From: an uncultured Campylobacter sp. | Lineage (GTDB): Bacteria; Campylobacterota; Campylobacteria; Campylobacterales; Campylobacteraceae | DNA length: 7,453 nt | Direction: 5' to 3' | NCBI GenBank assembly: GCA_938041615.1 | Contig: CALISV010000154.1 | Location: 1-7,453 of the forward strand | In this document: piece after piece, positions 1-5,576 of the stretch | Layout: every line of letters starts with the position of its first letter | How positions within the stretch are numbered: position 1 is the first letter of the stretch | Notes under the pieces: generated by a model | The model's database searches: none | Told to the model about the DNA's origin: nothing | The model's input: the letters and a program-made list of their open reading frames with translations, nothing else | Program-made: the position numbers and the translations under genes

Positions 1-246
1 ATGACGGTCGAGCAACGCCAAGAAAACGCAAAGCACGCTAAGGCATTTGGCGAAAAAGCCAAAGTCAGCATCAGAAACATCAGAAAAGATGCCAATGACG
101 AGGTAAAAAAGCTAGAAAAAGATAAAGCTATCACCGAAGACGAGAGCAAAAAAGGACAAGACGAAGTCCAAAAGATCACCGACAGCTACACGTCAAAGAT
201 CGACTCTCTCGTAAAAGAAAAAGAGAACGAACTTTTAAAAGTTTAA
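1..246 (+). CDS. frr: Ribosome recycling factor, C-terminal 81 residues (5' end outside window)
   Basis: This is the end of ribosome recycling factor, the cytosolic protein that works with EF-G to split post-termination ribosomes. The visible 81 residues align with the last 80 or so of the usual ~185-residue protein. They contain the hallmark stretch [20 protein letters not shown] (E. coli has VAIRNVRRDANDKVKALLKD), then the [12 protein letters not shown] helix and a Lys/Glu-rich C-terminal helix ending in LLKV. This is part of the three-helix domain I, highly charged with no membrane segment. The ATG at position 1 is an internal methionine, not the start: a family member would have about 100 more residues upstream. 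The TAA stop (244-246) lies inside an AT-rich arm that can pair with 313-324. pyrE follows on the same strand after 286 bases with its own promoter candidate. Confidence 0.95.
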   Translation: MTVEQRQENAKHAKAFGEKAKVSIRNIRKDANDEVKKLEKDKAITEDESKKGQDEVQKITDSYTSKIDSLVKEKENELLKV

Positions 247-257
247 AATTTACGTAT

Positions 258-309
258 GGCTCGTTAAATTTGGCGAGCCGCAAAATTCTCCAGCTATTTT
301 GCGCTTTTT
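258..309 (+). terminator. Double hairpin with T-run after frr
   Basis: Two adjacent hairpins are seen. GGCTCG (258-263) pairs with CGAGCC (274-279), and GCAAAAT (280-286) pairs with ATTTTGC (296-302). The second is followed by GCTTTTT (303-309), which fits an intrinsic terminator for the frr transcript. A further 12-bp outer stem (241-253 with 313-324, one bulged T) encloses both hairpins. Termination activity is inferred from structure only. Confidence 0.55.
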
Positions 310-435
310 AGTGTAAATTTTAACCGCTATGATCATTTTAAGTCAAATTTAGTCCGCCCTTACTACCGCTACAAAATACATTTATTGATTTTATCCAAAT
401 TTAAAATTCTAGCCGCTTTTGACTTGGTGTACTTT

Positions 436-441
436 TATAAT
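436..441 (+). promoter_or_regulatory. Candidate sigma70 -10 box for pyrE
   Basis: A perfect TATAAT sits in a T-rich context 91 bases before the pyrE start, predicting transcription from about 448 and an ~85-nt leader. No -35 box lies at the right distance, which is normal for Campylobacter sigma70 promoters. The TTGACT at 419-424 is only 11 bases upstream and too close to serve. The box lies after the frr terminator candidate, consistent with separate transcription of pyrE. Confidence 0.45.
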
Positions 442-532
442 AACGCAAAATCGCAAGCCGCCAAAAGCTCAAAAAATAGTAGCTTAAGCGCGCTTAGGGT
501 AGAATTCATTCAAATTTTACAAAGGAAAAACG

Positions 533-1144
533 ATGGATTTAGAGAAAATTTACAAGGACGCGGGCGCGTATTTGCAGGGGCATTTTTTGCTTAGCAGCGG
601 CAACCACTCGCAGTTTTATTTACAAAGTGCCAAAGTACTCGAGGATCCTCAGTTAGCAGGCGCTCTAGCAGACGAGCTGGCCGCCGTCATCGAAAAATCG
701 GGCGTAGAGTTTGACAGCGTCTGTTCGCCCGCTCTAGGCGGTATTTTGGCTGGTTACGAGCTAGCTCGCGCGGCAAAAAAACGCTTTATCTTTACCGAGC
801 GAGTAGAGCGAGTGATGAGCCTAAGGCGCGGCTTTGAGGTAAGGGAAGGCGAGCGATTCGTCGTCTGCGAGGACATCATAACCACAGGCGGCTCGGCGCT
901 AGAGGCCGCACGCGTGATCGAGAGTCTAGGCGGCAAGGTGGTGGCCTTTGCGGCGCTTGCTAATCGCGGCTTTTGTAAGGTCGCAAATTTAGCGGGCAGC
1001 GTCGCAAAACCCAGCGCCAAACTGCCTGCCGACAAGCCGTTTTTTGCGCTGGGCAACTTTGAGTTTGAGATTTACGAGCCTGCAAACTGTCCGCTCTGCG
1101 CCGATGGAAGCAAAGCAATAAAGCCCGGCAGCAGAGGTAACTAA
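533..1144 (+). CDS. pyrE: Orotate phosphoribosyltransferase
   Basis: PyrE is the cytosolic enzyme that joins orotate to PRPP to give OMP, the penultimate step of de novo UMP synthesis. The 203 residues match the family's usual length of about 200-215. The N-terminal [14 protein letters not shown] (residues 18-31) is the PyrE signature that contacts substrate. [15 protein letters not shown] (65-79) is the first core strand and loop. [13 protein letters not shown] (110-122) is the type I phosphoribosyltransferase PRPP-binding motif, with the acidic pair E113/D114. The C-terminus has a CPLC pair (C186, C189). ATG 533 is preceded by AAAGGA at 521-526 with good spacing; nothing comparable supports another start. 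It follows frr in the same direction, an order also seen, as I recall, in Helicobacter and other Campylobacter. The downstream RDD gene is unusually far away (about 715 bases). Confidence 0.96.
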   Translation: MDLEKIYKDAGAYLQGHFLLSSGNHSQFYLQSAKVLEDPQLAGALADELAAVIEKSGVEFDSVCSPALGGILAGYELARAAKKRFIFTERVERVMSLRRGFEVREGERFVVCEDIITTGGSALEAARVIESLGGKVVAFAALANRGFCKVANLAGSVAKPSAKLPADKPFFALGNFEFEIYEPANCPLCADGSKAIKPGSRGN

Positions 1145-1150
1145 ATTTGT

Positions 1151-1188
1151 AAATTTCGCGGCTCAGCTTGATATAGCCGTGGAAATTT
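1151..1188 (+). terminator. Imperfect stem-loop just after pyrE
   Basis: AAATTTC (1151-1157) pairs with GAAATTT (1182-1188), and CGGCT (1159-1163) pairs with AGCCG (1175-1179), with a small internal loop between them and an 11-nt apical loop. It begins seven bases after the pyrE stop codon, so it could end or stabilise the pyrE message. There is no T-run behind it, so intrinsic termination is uncertain. Confidence 0.35.
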
Positions 1189-1328
1189 GGATGGATTTTG
1201 CAGGTGCCAACCAAAGCAAACCAAGCATGGATCAAATTTGACTAGGTTGTGCAATATTTTAGGCGACAAATTTGACGATAAAGTAAAATCGGCCGTTGCG
1301 TTTTATAAGTCGCGATCGGAGCTGGATT

Positions 1329-1375
1329 AAATTTACGTTGCCGTTTTTGTGCAATTGACGGCAACCGTCAAATTT
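1329..1375. repeat. Strong 16-bp stem-loop (two bulged C)
   Basis: The left arm is AAATTTACGTTGCCGT (1329-1344). The right arm (1358-1375) is its complete reverse complement except for two extra C residues at 1366 and 1369, with a 13-nt loop between. A second hairpin, TTGACGG (1355-1361) with CCGTCAA (1365-1371) and a 3-nt loop, uses the same bases and would exclude the first. Function is unknown; it lies in the long spacer, 185 bases after pyrE. Confidence 0.6.
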
Positions 1376-1746
1376 AGGCAAATTTACGCCCGCAAAAGAG
1401 TGTCCTGAAATTTATGAATTTAAAATTTGGTGCGAGATGAACGCCGTAAATTTAAAACCAGCACTTGATAAATTTTATGGAGCTGATAATAAATCAAGCG
1501 TAAGCAGGCTTGATGAAAAAATGCGCGGGGCGAAAATTATTAATCGTCGTAAACGGGCGTTCAGATAAAGACAAACAAAGACGGCGGATATCGTAAAGAT
1601 TACGCCAGGCAAAACGCATAATCTGGCAGCAAACGAAGCGCCATTTACGAGCAGAGTAAGTTTGGTCGGCTAAGACGGCGCAAGCGGCGCTCATGCGGAA
1701 ACGAACCCTAAATTTAGCGCACCGAAGTGAGAACGCGTAAAAGCAG

Positions 1747-1764
1747 GTCGTAAATCGCTACGAC
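1747..1764. promoter_or_regulatory. Operator-like dyad upstream of the RDD gene
   Basis: GTCGTA (1747-1752) and TACGAC (1759-1764) form a 6-bp inverted repeat around a 6-base centre, about 95 bases before the RDD start. This is the size of a helix-turn-helix operator, but no promoter boxes could be fixed next to it. It may also be chance. Confidence 0.2.
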
Positions 1765-1859
1765 AAAGTAGAAGCGCATAAATTTGGGCGCTAGCGAGTA
1801 AATTTGACGCTCAAAAATCCAAAAACATGCGCCCGAAAATAAAAACAAAAGGAGTAAAT

Positions 1860-2282
1860 TTGGCGAAACAAAAAGCGCAACTGGCCGGCATCGGCGCGCG
1901 AATAAAGGCCTTTATCACCGATCTTTTTTTGATCGGCATGCCGATATATTACCTCACGACCTATGTTTTTTTGGACGGCAAAGACGACTTTTTGCACAAC
2001 CAAACCGCGATATTCGGGGCAAATTTCTCAGTTGCTCTCATCTGCTGTGTCTTTTTTGCGATCAAAGCCCAGACGCCCGGCTACCGCTCGCAAAATATCT
2101 ACCTCATCGACCTGCGCAGCGGCCGCAAGCTCGGTTTCGCACGCGTTTTGCTCCGTTACATCTGCTTTTTGCTCTCAGGCGTTAGCGTGGTCGGACTTTG
2201 CCTCTGTTTTTTTCGCAAGGACGCGCTAAATTTGCACGATCTACTCACGCACTCGGCTGCCGTTTGCAAAAAAGCCGAGTAA
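1860..2282 (+). CDS. RDD-family integral membrane protein
   Basis: This is a 140-residue inner-membrane protein of the RDD family, whose molecular function is mostly unknown, though some members affect ion or solute transport. The family pattern is visible: RIKAFITDLFLIG at residues 14-26 (R14, D21) opening helix 1 (about 17-37); a second hydrophobic segment at 54-68; QTPGYRSQNIYLID (71-84), matching the usual GQTPGKR turn; and RVLLRY (95-100) leading into helix 3 (about 97-118), then LHDLLTHS (125-132) with the last conserved D127. I chose TTG 1860 because AAGGAG at 1849-1854 sits five bases before it. The in-frame ATG at 1827 would add 11 residues (KIKTKGV region) but has no Shine-Dalgarno sequence and would place the AAGGAG inside the gene. 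The stop codon is part of TAAATTT. In related epsilonproteobacteria an RDD gene follows pyrE closely, so the position fits but the gap does not. Confidence 0.88.
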   Translation: MAKQKAQLAGIGARIKAFITDLFLIGMPIYYLTTYVFLDGKDDFLHNQTAIFGANFSVALICCVFFAIKAQTPGYRSQNIYLIDLRSGRKLGFARVLLRYICFLLSGVSVVGLCLCFFRKDALNLHDLLTHSAAVCKKAE

Positions 2283-2299
2283 ATTTAACTCGCTCTTGG

Positions 2300-2370
2300 C
2301 AAATTTGAGCCCAAATTTGACGACAATTATTTCGGCGCAACCCACCCTGCTCCGCCAAAGCTCAAATTTG
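2300..2370. repeat. Perfect 11-bp inverted repeat after the RDD gene
   Basis: CAAATTTGAGC (2300-2310) and GCTCAAATTTG (2360-2370) are exact reverse complements, 49 bases apart. ATCTAGC (2371-2377) with GCTAGAT (2402-2408) forms a second stem immediately next to it. There is no T-run, so I do not call it a terminator. Confidence 0.5.
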
Positions 2371-2482
2371 ATCTAGCGCTTTCGCGGTGCGGGTTTTGCA
2401 GGCTAGATTCTCATCCCGTCCCCGCGGCAAATTTAACCTGCTCGCCGCCCCGTCAAATTTAAATCTTTAAACCAAATTTCGT

Positions 2483-2488
2483 TACAAT
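2483..2488 (+). promoter_or_regulatory. Candidate -10 box for the ATPase gene
   Basis: TACAAT lies 20 bases before the ATG at 2509. Transcription would begin near 2495, leaving a leader of about 14 nt that just contains the AAGGA (2499-2503). No -35 box is evident. If used, the ATPase is transcribed separately from the RDD gene. Confidence 0.4.
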
Positions 2489-2508
2489 CGCCCCCGATAA
2501 GGAAAAAT

Positions 2509-4053
2509 ATGCAAAAAATAATGGGATTTACGAGAACGCGGGAAAACGCGGAGAAAAAAGGCGCGCTGATACCTAGCGACTTCACGCACGCAGCCGTCAT
2601 CGGAGAGACTGGCAGCGGCAAGACGACGGCGATGATATATCCGAATTTGCTTGACCGCATGCAAAACGGCTACGCGGTGTTTGCAGTGGATTATAAAGGC
2701 GGCGAGAGTGCTAAAATCAAGGCTCTAGCGCGCAGAGCGGGCCGCCTAAAAGACGTTGTGAGCGTGGGTGCAAGGCTGGACGCGCCGATAAACCTCATCG
2801 CCTCGATGAAGCCGCGCGACTTTAAAAACTGCGTGAAAAAGCCGATGGAATCAAGAGAGAAGTTTTGGGAGGAGTTTGGCTCGAGCATCGCGACCGAGTT
2901 TTTTAAGGTTTTAAAGGCGCTTAAAATTTTCGCTAAAAAAATCACTCCGCTAAATGACTGCTACGGGGACGCGTTTTATGCCGACGTGCGCACGCTAGCA
3001 CGGGACTTTACCTTTGACGTGGCGACGATGCTGCGCCTCTCGCAAGACCTAGAAAAGATGCTCGAGTTTAAAGACGCGCTAAGCCTCATCTGCGACAATC
3101 TCGACTCCTCGACGCTAAATTTCACCCGCGAAACGATAATGATAAACCGCGCGTTTATAGCGACTGCGGACGAGTTTTTAGACGCGACGAGCCGCTACAA
3201 GGACATCGGCGACGAGCGTACGAGAGATGATTTTCGCAACTACTCGATGATGATGTCGCCGTTTTTAGGCCTCATGAACGACGACTCGCTAAACGGCGAC
3301 GGCGAGGGCACGCACGGCGATGCGAGTATCGCAGGGCTGCTAAATAGCGGCAAGATCGTGATATTTAACGCCGCAAGCTGCGACAAAAGCGCGCTAAGCT
3401 TCCTGCTAAACAGCTTTCTGCCCGAGCTTTTAAAGCGCGTAACGATGAAGCGAAAGACGCCTATTAGCCTATTTCTCGACGAGTCGGCAAAGCTGCTGAG
3501 CGAAAACACCGAGCTAAACGAAGAGATCCTGCGCGAGTGCGAGGTGGAGCTGGTGCTGGCGTTTCAAAACGAGTTTTTACTCAAACGCGCGATCGGCGGC
3601 ACGGCGTACGAGGCGCTGATGGGCAACCTCACCAACCGCTACTTCATGCGCAACAAGGACGTCGTGAGACTGGGCGGCAGCGAGGTGGACTGCTCGACGC
3701 TGGAGAAATTCGAGTGCGTGCTAGAGGGCGACAAGATCGCGCTGGAGCCGATTTTCATCGACGAAGCGGAGTGTCTGCAAGCGCAGCTGGAGTTTGAGCG
3801 CGAGAACCGTCTGCACGAGCGACTGCTGGGCAAAATTTACGAAAACCGCGTGATAGAGTTTGACGAGGAGATCGTAGACGACGGCAAAATCTGGGTGCGC
3901 GACGTGGATACGGGCGAGCGCGAATGCGTGTTTTTCAGCGACGAGGTGCTGGATATCCGCCCGCAAGATATCTATAAACGCCCGCCAAATACCGGCGGCT
4001 ACAACATCTCGCTTGACGACGGCACGGACGACGCGCAGATAAGCTTTAGGTAA
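2509..4053 (+). CDS. VirD4/TraG-like P-loop ATPase, stand-alone and soluble
   Basis: This 514-residue protein has the layout of a VirD4/TraG/TraD coupling ATPase, the HerA-FtsK group of ring-forming DNA or protein pumps. HAAVIGETGSGKTTAMIYPN (27-46) is Walker A, with K38 and T39. FAVDYKGG (58-65) matches the VirD4 'DPKGE' strand. FWEEFGSSIATEFFKVLKAL (119-138) matches the helix that follows in VirD4. SLFLDESAKLL (320-330) is Walker B (D324, E325), and LAFQN (350-354) carries the sensor glutamine. GNLTNRYFMRN (372-382) resembles the TraG/TraM-recognition end. The C-terminus (about 440-510) is acidic. Unlike true coupling proteins it has no N-terminal transmembrane helices, and Walker A begins within 35 residues. 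ATG 2509 follows AAGGA at 2499-2503; M5 is a weaker alternative. No relaxase, pilus or mating-pair genes are nearby, so the substrate is unknown. GC content is about 50%, like its housekeeping neighbours. Confidence 0.85.
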   Translation: MQKIMGFTRTRENAEKKGALIPSDFTHAAVIGETGSGKTTAMIYPNLLDRMQNGYAVFAVDYKGGESAKIKALARRAGRLKDVVSVGARLDAPINLIASMKPRDFKNCVKKPMESREKFWEEFGSSIATEFFKVLKALKIFAKKITPLNDCYGDAFYADVRTLARDFTFDVATMLRLSQDLEKMLEFKDALSLICDNLDSSTLNFTRETIMINRAFIATADEFLDATSRYKDIGDERTRDDFRNYSMMMSPFLGLMNDDSLNGDGEGTHGDASIAGLLNSGKIVIFNAASCDKSALSFLLNSFLPELLKRVTMKRKTPISLFLDESAKLLSENTELNEEILRECEVELVLAFQNEFLLKRAIGGTAYEALMGNLTNRYFMRNKDVVRLGGSEVDCSTLEKFECVLEGDKIALEPIFIDEAECLQAQLEFERENRLHERLLGKIYENRVIEFDEEIVDDGKIWVRDVDTGERECVFFSDEVLDIRPQDIYKRPPNTGGYNISLDDGTDDAQISFR

Positions 4054-4113
4054 ATTTGACGGCGGCTAGCAGGCAGCTACGAGTTAAATTTGACTGAGCT
4101 AGCGAGCAAATTT
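4052..4113 (+). repeat. Stem-loop containing the ATPase stop codon
   Basis: AAATTTG (4052-4058, overlapping the TAA at 4051-4053) pairs with CAAATTT (4107-4113), and GCTAGC (4065-4070) pairs with GCTAGC (4098-4103). An unequal internal loop lies between them and a 27-nt apical loop closes it. It could form an mRNA 3' end structure. No T-run follows. Confidence 0.35.
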
Positions 4114-4154
4114 TAGCGTAAATTTGGGTCAAATTTGAAGGACGGCGTAAATTT

Positions 4155-4195
4155 AAACGGCAGCGCAACTTGACGATTTTAACCGCTCGCCGTTT
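4155..4195 (+). repeat. Imperfect hairpin before the small membrane gene
   Basis: AAACGGCAGCG (4155-4165) pairs with CGCT plus GCCGTTT (4184-4195) through 11 base pairs with one bulged C at 4188 and an 18-nt loop. It lies 50 bases before the start at 4245. It may end the ATPase transcript or belong to the leader of the next gene; the sequence does not decide. Confidence 0.4.
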
Positions 4196-4244
4196 GCATA
4201 AAACTAGGCTGGATAAATTTAAAATTTGACTTTAGGCGGAGGAT

Positions 4245-4718
4245 ATGAACGAAAATCCAGGCAGAGAAAATAAAGAGCCGGAGCTACTTTACAGACTAGA
4301 TAGTCGAAATCCGCTCATGGTAATGTTTGATTTTATCAAGTATAGCTTTTTCCTGCTCGTGCCGGGCCTGCTGACCGCGATATATTATAGAGGCTGGATG
4401 CAGATGCTGGGCATCCTAGGTTCTTTGTTTTTGGGTAGGCTTTTATACAAACTCATATTTTTTAACTACATTGAAATTTACAGCGACAGGATCGTCATAA
4501 ACAAATATATTTTCGGCGATACGGTTATAAAAAGCGAGGATTTGGCGCATTGTCGTGATTATTCCATGTTTCCGTTTTTTCCGGCACAAGTATGGATAGC
4601 AAAAAAGAGAAAATATTTTTTATATAGAGTTTATGCGGTGGAAAGCTTAACATTTGATCAAGCCGACGAGCTAAGAAGCCAAATAGCTCGTATAATGCCG
4701 CGGGATGCAATTGATTAA
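4245..4718 (+). CDS. Small membrane protein, PH-like C-terminal domain (tentative)
   Basis: This is a 157-residue protein with a polar, charged N-terminus (1-22) and two closely spaced hydrophobic helices (about 26-48 and 51-73) separated by RGW. A strand-rich soluble part then begins NYIEIYSDRIVINKYIFGD (74-92) and ends in a likely helix, FDQADELRSQIARI (137-150). Two helices followed by 'I.I..DRIVI...I' strands and a final helix resemble bacterial PH-domain (bPH) membrane proteins, whose roles are mostly unknown. This is similarity of layout, not a firm family match. ATG 4245 is preceded by GGAGG very close (2 bases) and AGG further off (4234-4236), so the spacing is imperfect, but the next methionine (M25) would remove part of the first helix. 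GC is about 39% by hand count, clearly below the roughly 50% of the ATPase gene, so a different history is possible. It converges on the gene at 4910. Confidence 0.75.
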   Translation: MNENPGRENKEPELLYRLDSRNPLMVMFDFIKYSFFLLVPGLLTAIYYRGWMQMLGILGSLFLGRLLYKLIFFNYIEIYSDRIVINKYIFGDTVIKSEDLAHCRDYSMFPFFPAQVWIAKKRKYFLYRVYAVESLTFDQADELRSQIARIMPRDAID

Positions 4719-4874
4719 TAGCAATCAGTATAAACAGTCAAATTTGTCGCCGTTATCTACATCCAAATTTAGCGAGCAAGCCGAGAAACCAGCTCGTCGG
4801 CAGTCAAATTTAACAAAACCACCCATAAATTTATCTCTCCTAGTTTCGGATCAAATTTAACCGCCAAACCAAAC

Positions 4875-4911
4875 CTAAATTTAAAGCATAAATCTTAAAA
4901 TTTAGATTTTT
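4875..4911 (+). terminator. Terminator candidate between convergent genes
   Basis: CTAAATTTAA (4875-4884) pairs with TTAAAATTTAG (4895-4905) through ten base pairs with one bulged A, then ATTTTTAT follows on the plus strand. The complementary side reads GGTTTGGTTTGG, so it could also act on minus-strand transcripts, weakly. The stem is AT-rich, which lowers confidence. The position, between a gene ending at 4718 and an opposing gene ending at 4910, is where a shared terminator is expected. Confidence 0.45.
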
Positions 4912-5518
4912 ATCTACGTTTTATATTTTTGCCGTCTTTATTTACGCACATAAAACCCACGGTAGCCCCGCCGTCATAAGCCAAAGCTACGCCGTCTGAA
5001 TGAAATCTATCGTCGCAACCCGCCTCTTTGTCGCCTCGCAGTATCTCGTCCGAAGCGTCGTCAAAAATCTCGTAATACGCGCCTCCAAAGCCCTCATTGC
5101 GATAATAAATCGTAGTCTTGCGCTCGCCTCCAAACGCCTCGTTGCCCCAAATTCTTATGCCTATGACGTTTGCGCTTTTTAGTTTGGCTTTTAGTTCGCT
5201 AAAAGTCTGCGCGTCCCAGCCCAGTATCCACAGTGGTTCCTGCACGCTCGTTCGCTCATCTGCGCGGATGAAGCTCGCGGTTTGGTTTTTATCGGTACTC
5301 ACGGCGCTAAACGTCTCAACCAGGGCTCCGTCTAGGCGCAGGTCAAACCAAACTCCGCGAGGCCTAATCTCGCGCGCAAAATCGCGCAATGCTAAAATCT
5401 CGATACGATTTTTTTCGTAGTTTCGCGCTAACTCTCGTCCGTCGTATAAATTTAAGTAGACGGCCGTCGCCGCGATTAGAAAAATAATAATAAAAGACGT
5501 TTTACGGCTTATACTCAT
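4910..5518 (-). CDS. Membrane-anchored protein of unknown function
   Basis: I do not recognise this 202-residue protein. It begins MSISRK followed by one hydrophobic segment (about 8-24, SFIIIFLIAATAVYLNL), so it is probably a signal anchor with the rest in the periplasm. There is no lipobox cysteine. The remaining ~175 residues look like a mixed alpha/beta domain rich in aromatic and glycine residues: WFDLRLDG (57-64), PLWILGWD (95-102), VIGIRIWGNEAFGG (118-131), YYRNEGFGGAYYEIFDD (138-154). Two cysteines only, C168 and C191, flank the last strands and could form a disulfide. ATG 5518 was chosen because GAGGA lies just upstream; an in-frame TTG at 5530 would add four residues. It starts 57 bases after thiD on the same strand and may be cotranscribed, though nothing links it to thiamine synthesis. 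Confidence 0.8.
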   Translation of the reverse strand: MSISRKTSFIIIFLIAATAVYLNLYDGRELARNYEKNRIEILALRDFAREIRPRGVWFDLRLDGALVETFSAVSTDKNQTASFIRADERTSVQEPLWILGWDAQTFSELKAKLKSANVIGIRIWGNEAFGGERKTTIYYRNEGFGGAYYEIFDDASDEILRGDKEAGCDDRFHSDGVALAYDGGATVGFMCVNKDGKNIKRR

Positions 5519-5549
5519 AAATCCTCGCAAATTCTTTTATTCCTAGTCT

Positions 5550-5576
5550 AATTTACGGCGTCAAGCACGCTAAATT
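5550..5576 (-). repeat. Hairpin overlapping the thiD stop codon
   Basis: On the plus strand AATTTA (5550-5555) pairs with TAAATT (5571-5576), and GCGT (5558-5561) pairs with ACGC (5567-5570), with a 2-base bulge and a 5-base loop. The outer arm runs into the thiD stop codon (TAAATTT on the minus strand). There is no T-run, so it is an intercistronic structure at best. Confidence 0.35.

Larger units (their letters stand above)
1189..1859. other. Long spacer without a convincing gene
   Basis: About 670 bases between pyrE and the RDD gene hold no reading frame with both a plausible start and a ribosome binding site. The content is AAATTT words, several inverted repeats, and short open stretches in frame with the ATG at 1437. 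That frame reads 43 codons to a TAA at 1566-1568 and then about 33 more to a TAA near 1680. The composition of these stretches is protein-like (for example PALDKFYGADNKSSVSRLDE), but I recognise no family and see no Shine-Dalgarno sequence. It may be a decayed gene or simply non-coding DNA. A small hairpin, ATCAAGC (1493-1499) with GCTTGAT (1508-1514), lies inside it. Confidence 0.5.

Noticed and set aside
419..424. TTGACT as a -35 box for pyrE
   Set aside because: Only 11 bases from the TATAAT at 436, too short for sigma70 recognition.
385..594. Open frame overlapping the pyrE start
   Set aside because: It begins at a TTG without a ribosome binding site, covers the pyrE promoter and leader, and overlaps the start of a certain gene.
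1437..1568. Possible 43-residue plus-strand gene
   Set aside because: The ATG has no Shine-Dalgarno sequence and no family is recognised; kept only as a possible gene remnant in the spacer description.
1494..1694. Minus-strand frame of 66 codons in the long spacer
   Set aside because: No ribosome binding site, Cys/Trp/Arg-rich composition typical of antisense frames, no recognisable domain.
2283..2508. Clustered AAATTTG copies considered as a CRISPR array
   Set aside because: Repeat units are only 7-11 bases, irregularly spaced and present in every spacer; no repeat-spacer periodicity and no cas genes.
3537..3797. Open frame inside the ATPase gene
   Set aside because: Arg/Gly-rich shadow frame fully inside a gene with clear Walker motifs.
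2509..4053. ATPase as evidence for a conjugative element or type IV secretion locus
   Set aside because: No relaxase, VirB/Tra genes, integrase or attachment repeats in the window, and no membrane anchor in the ATPase.
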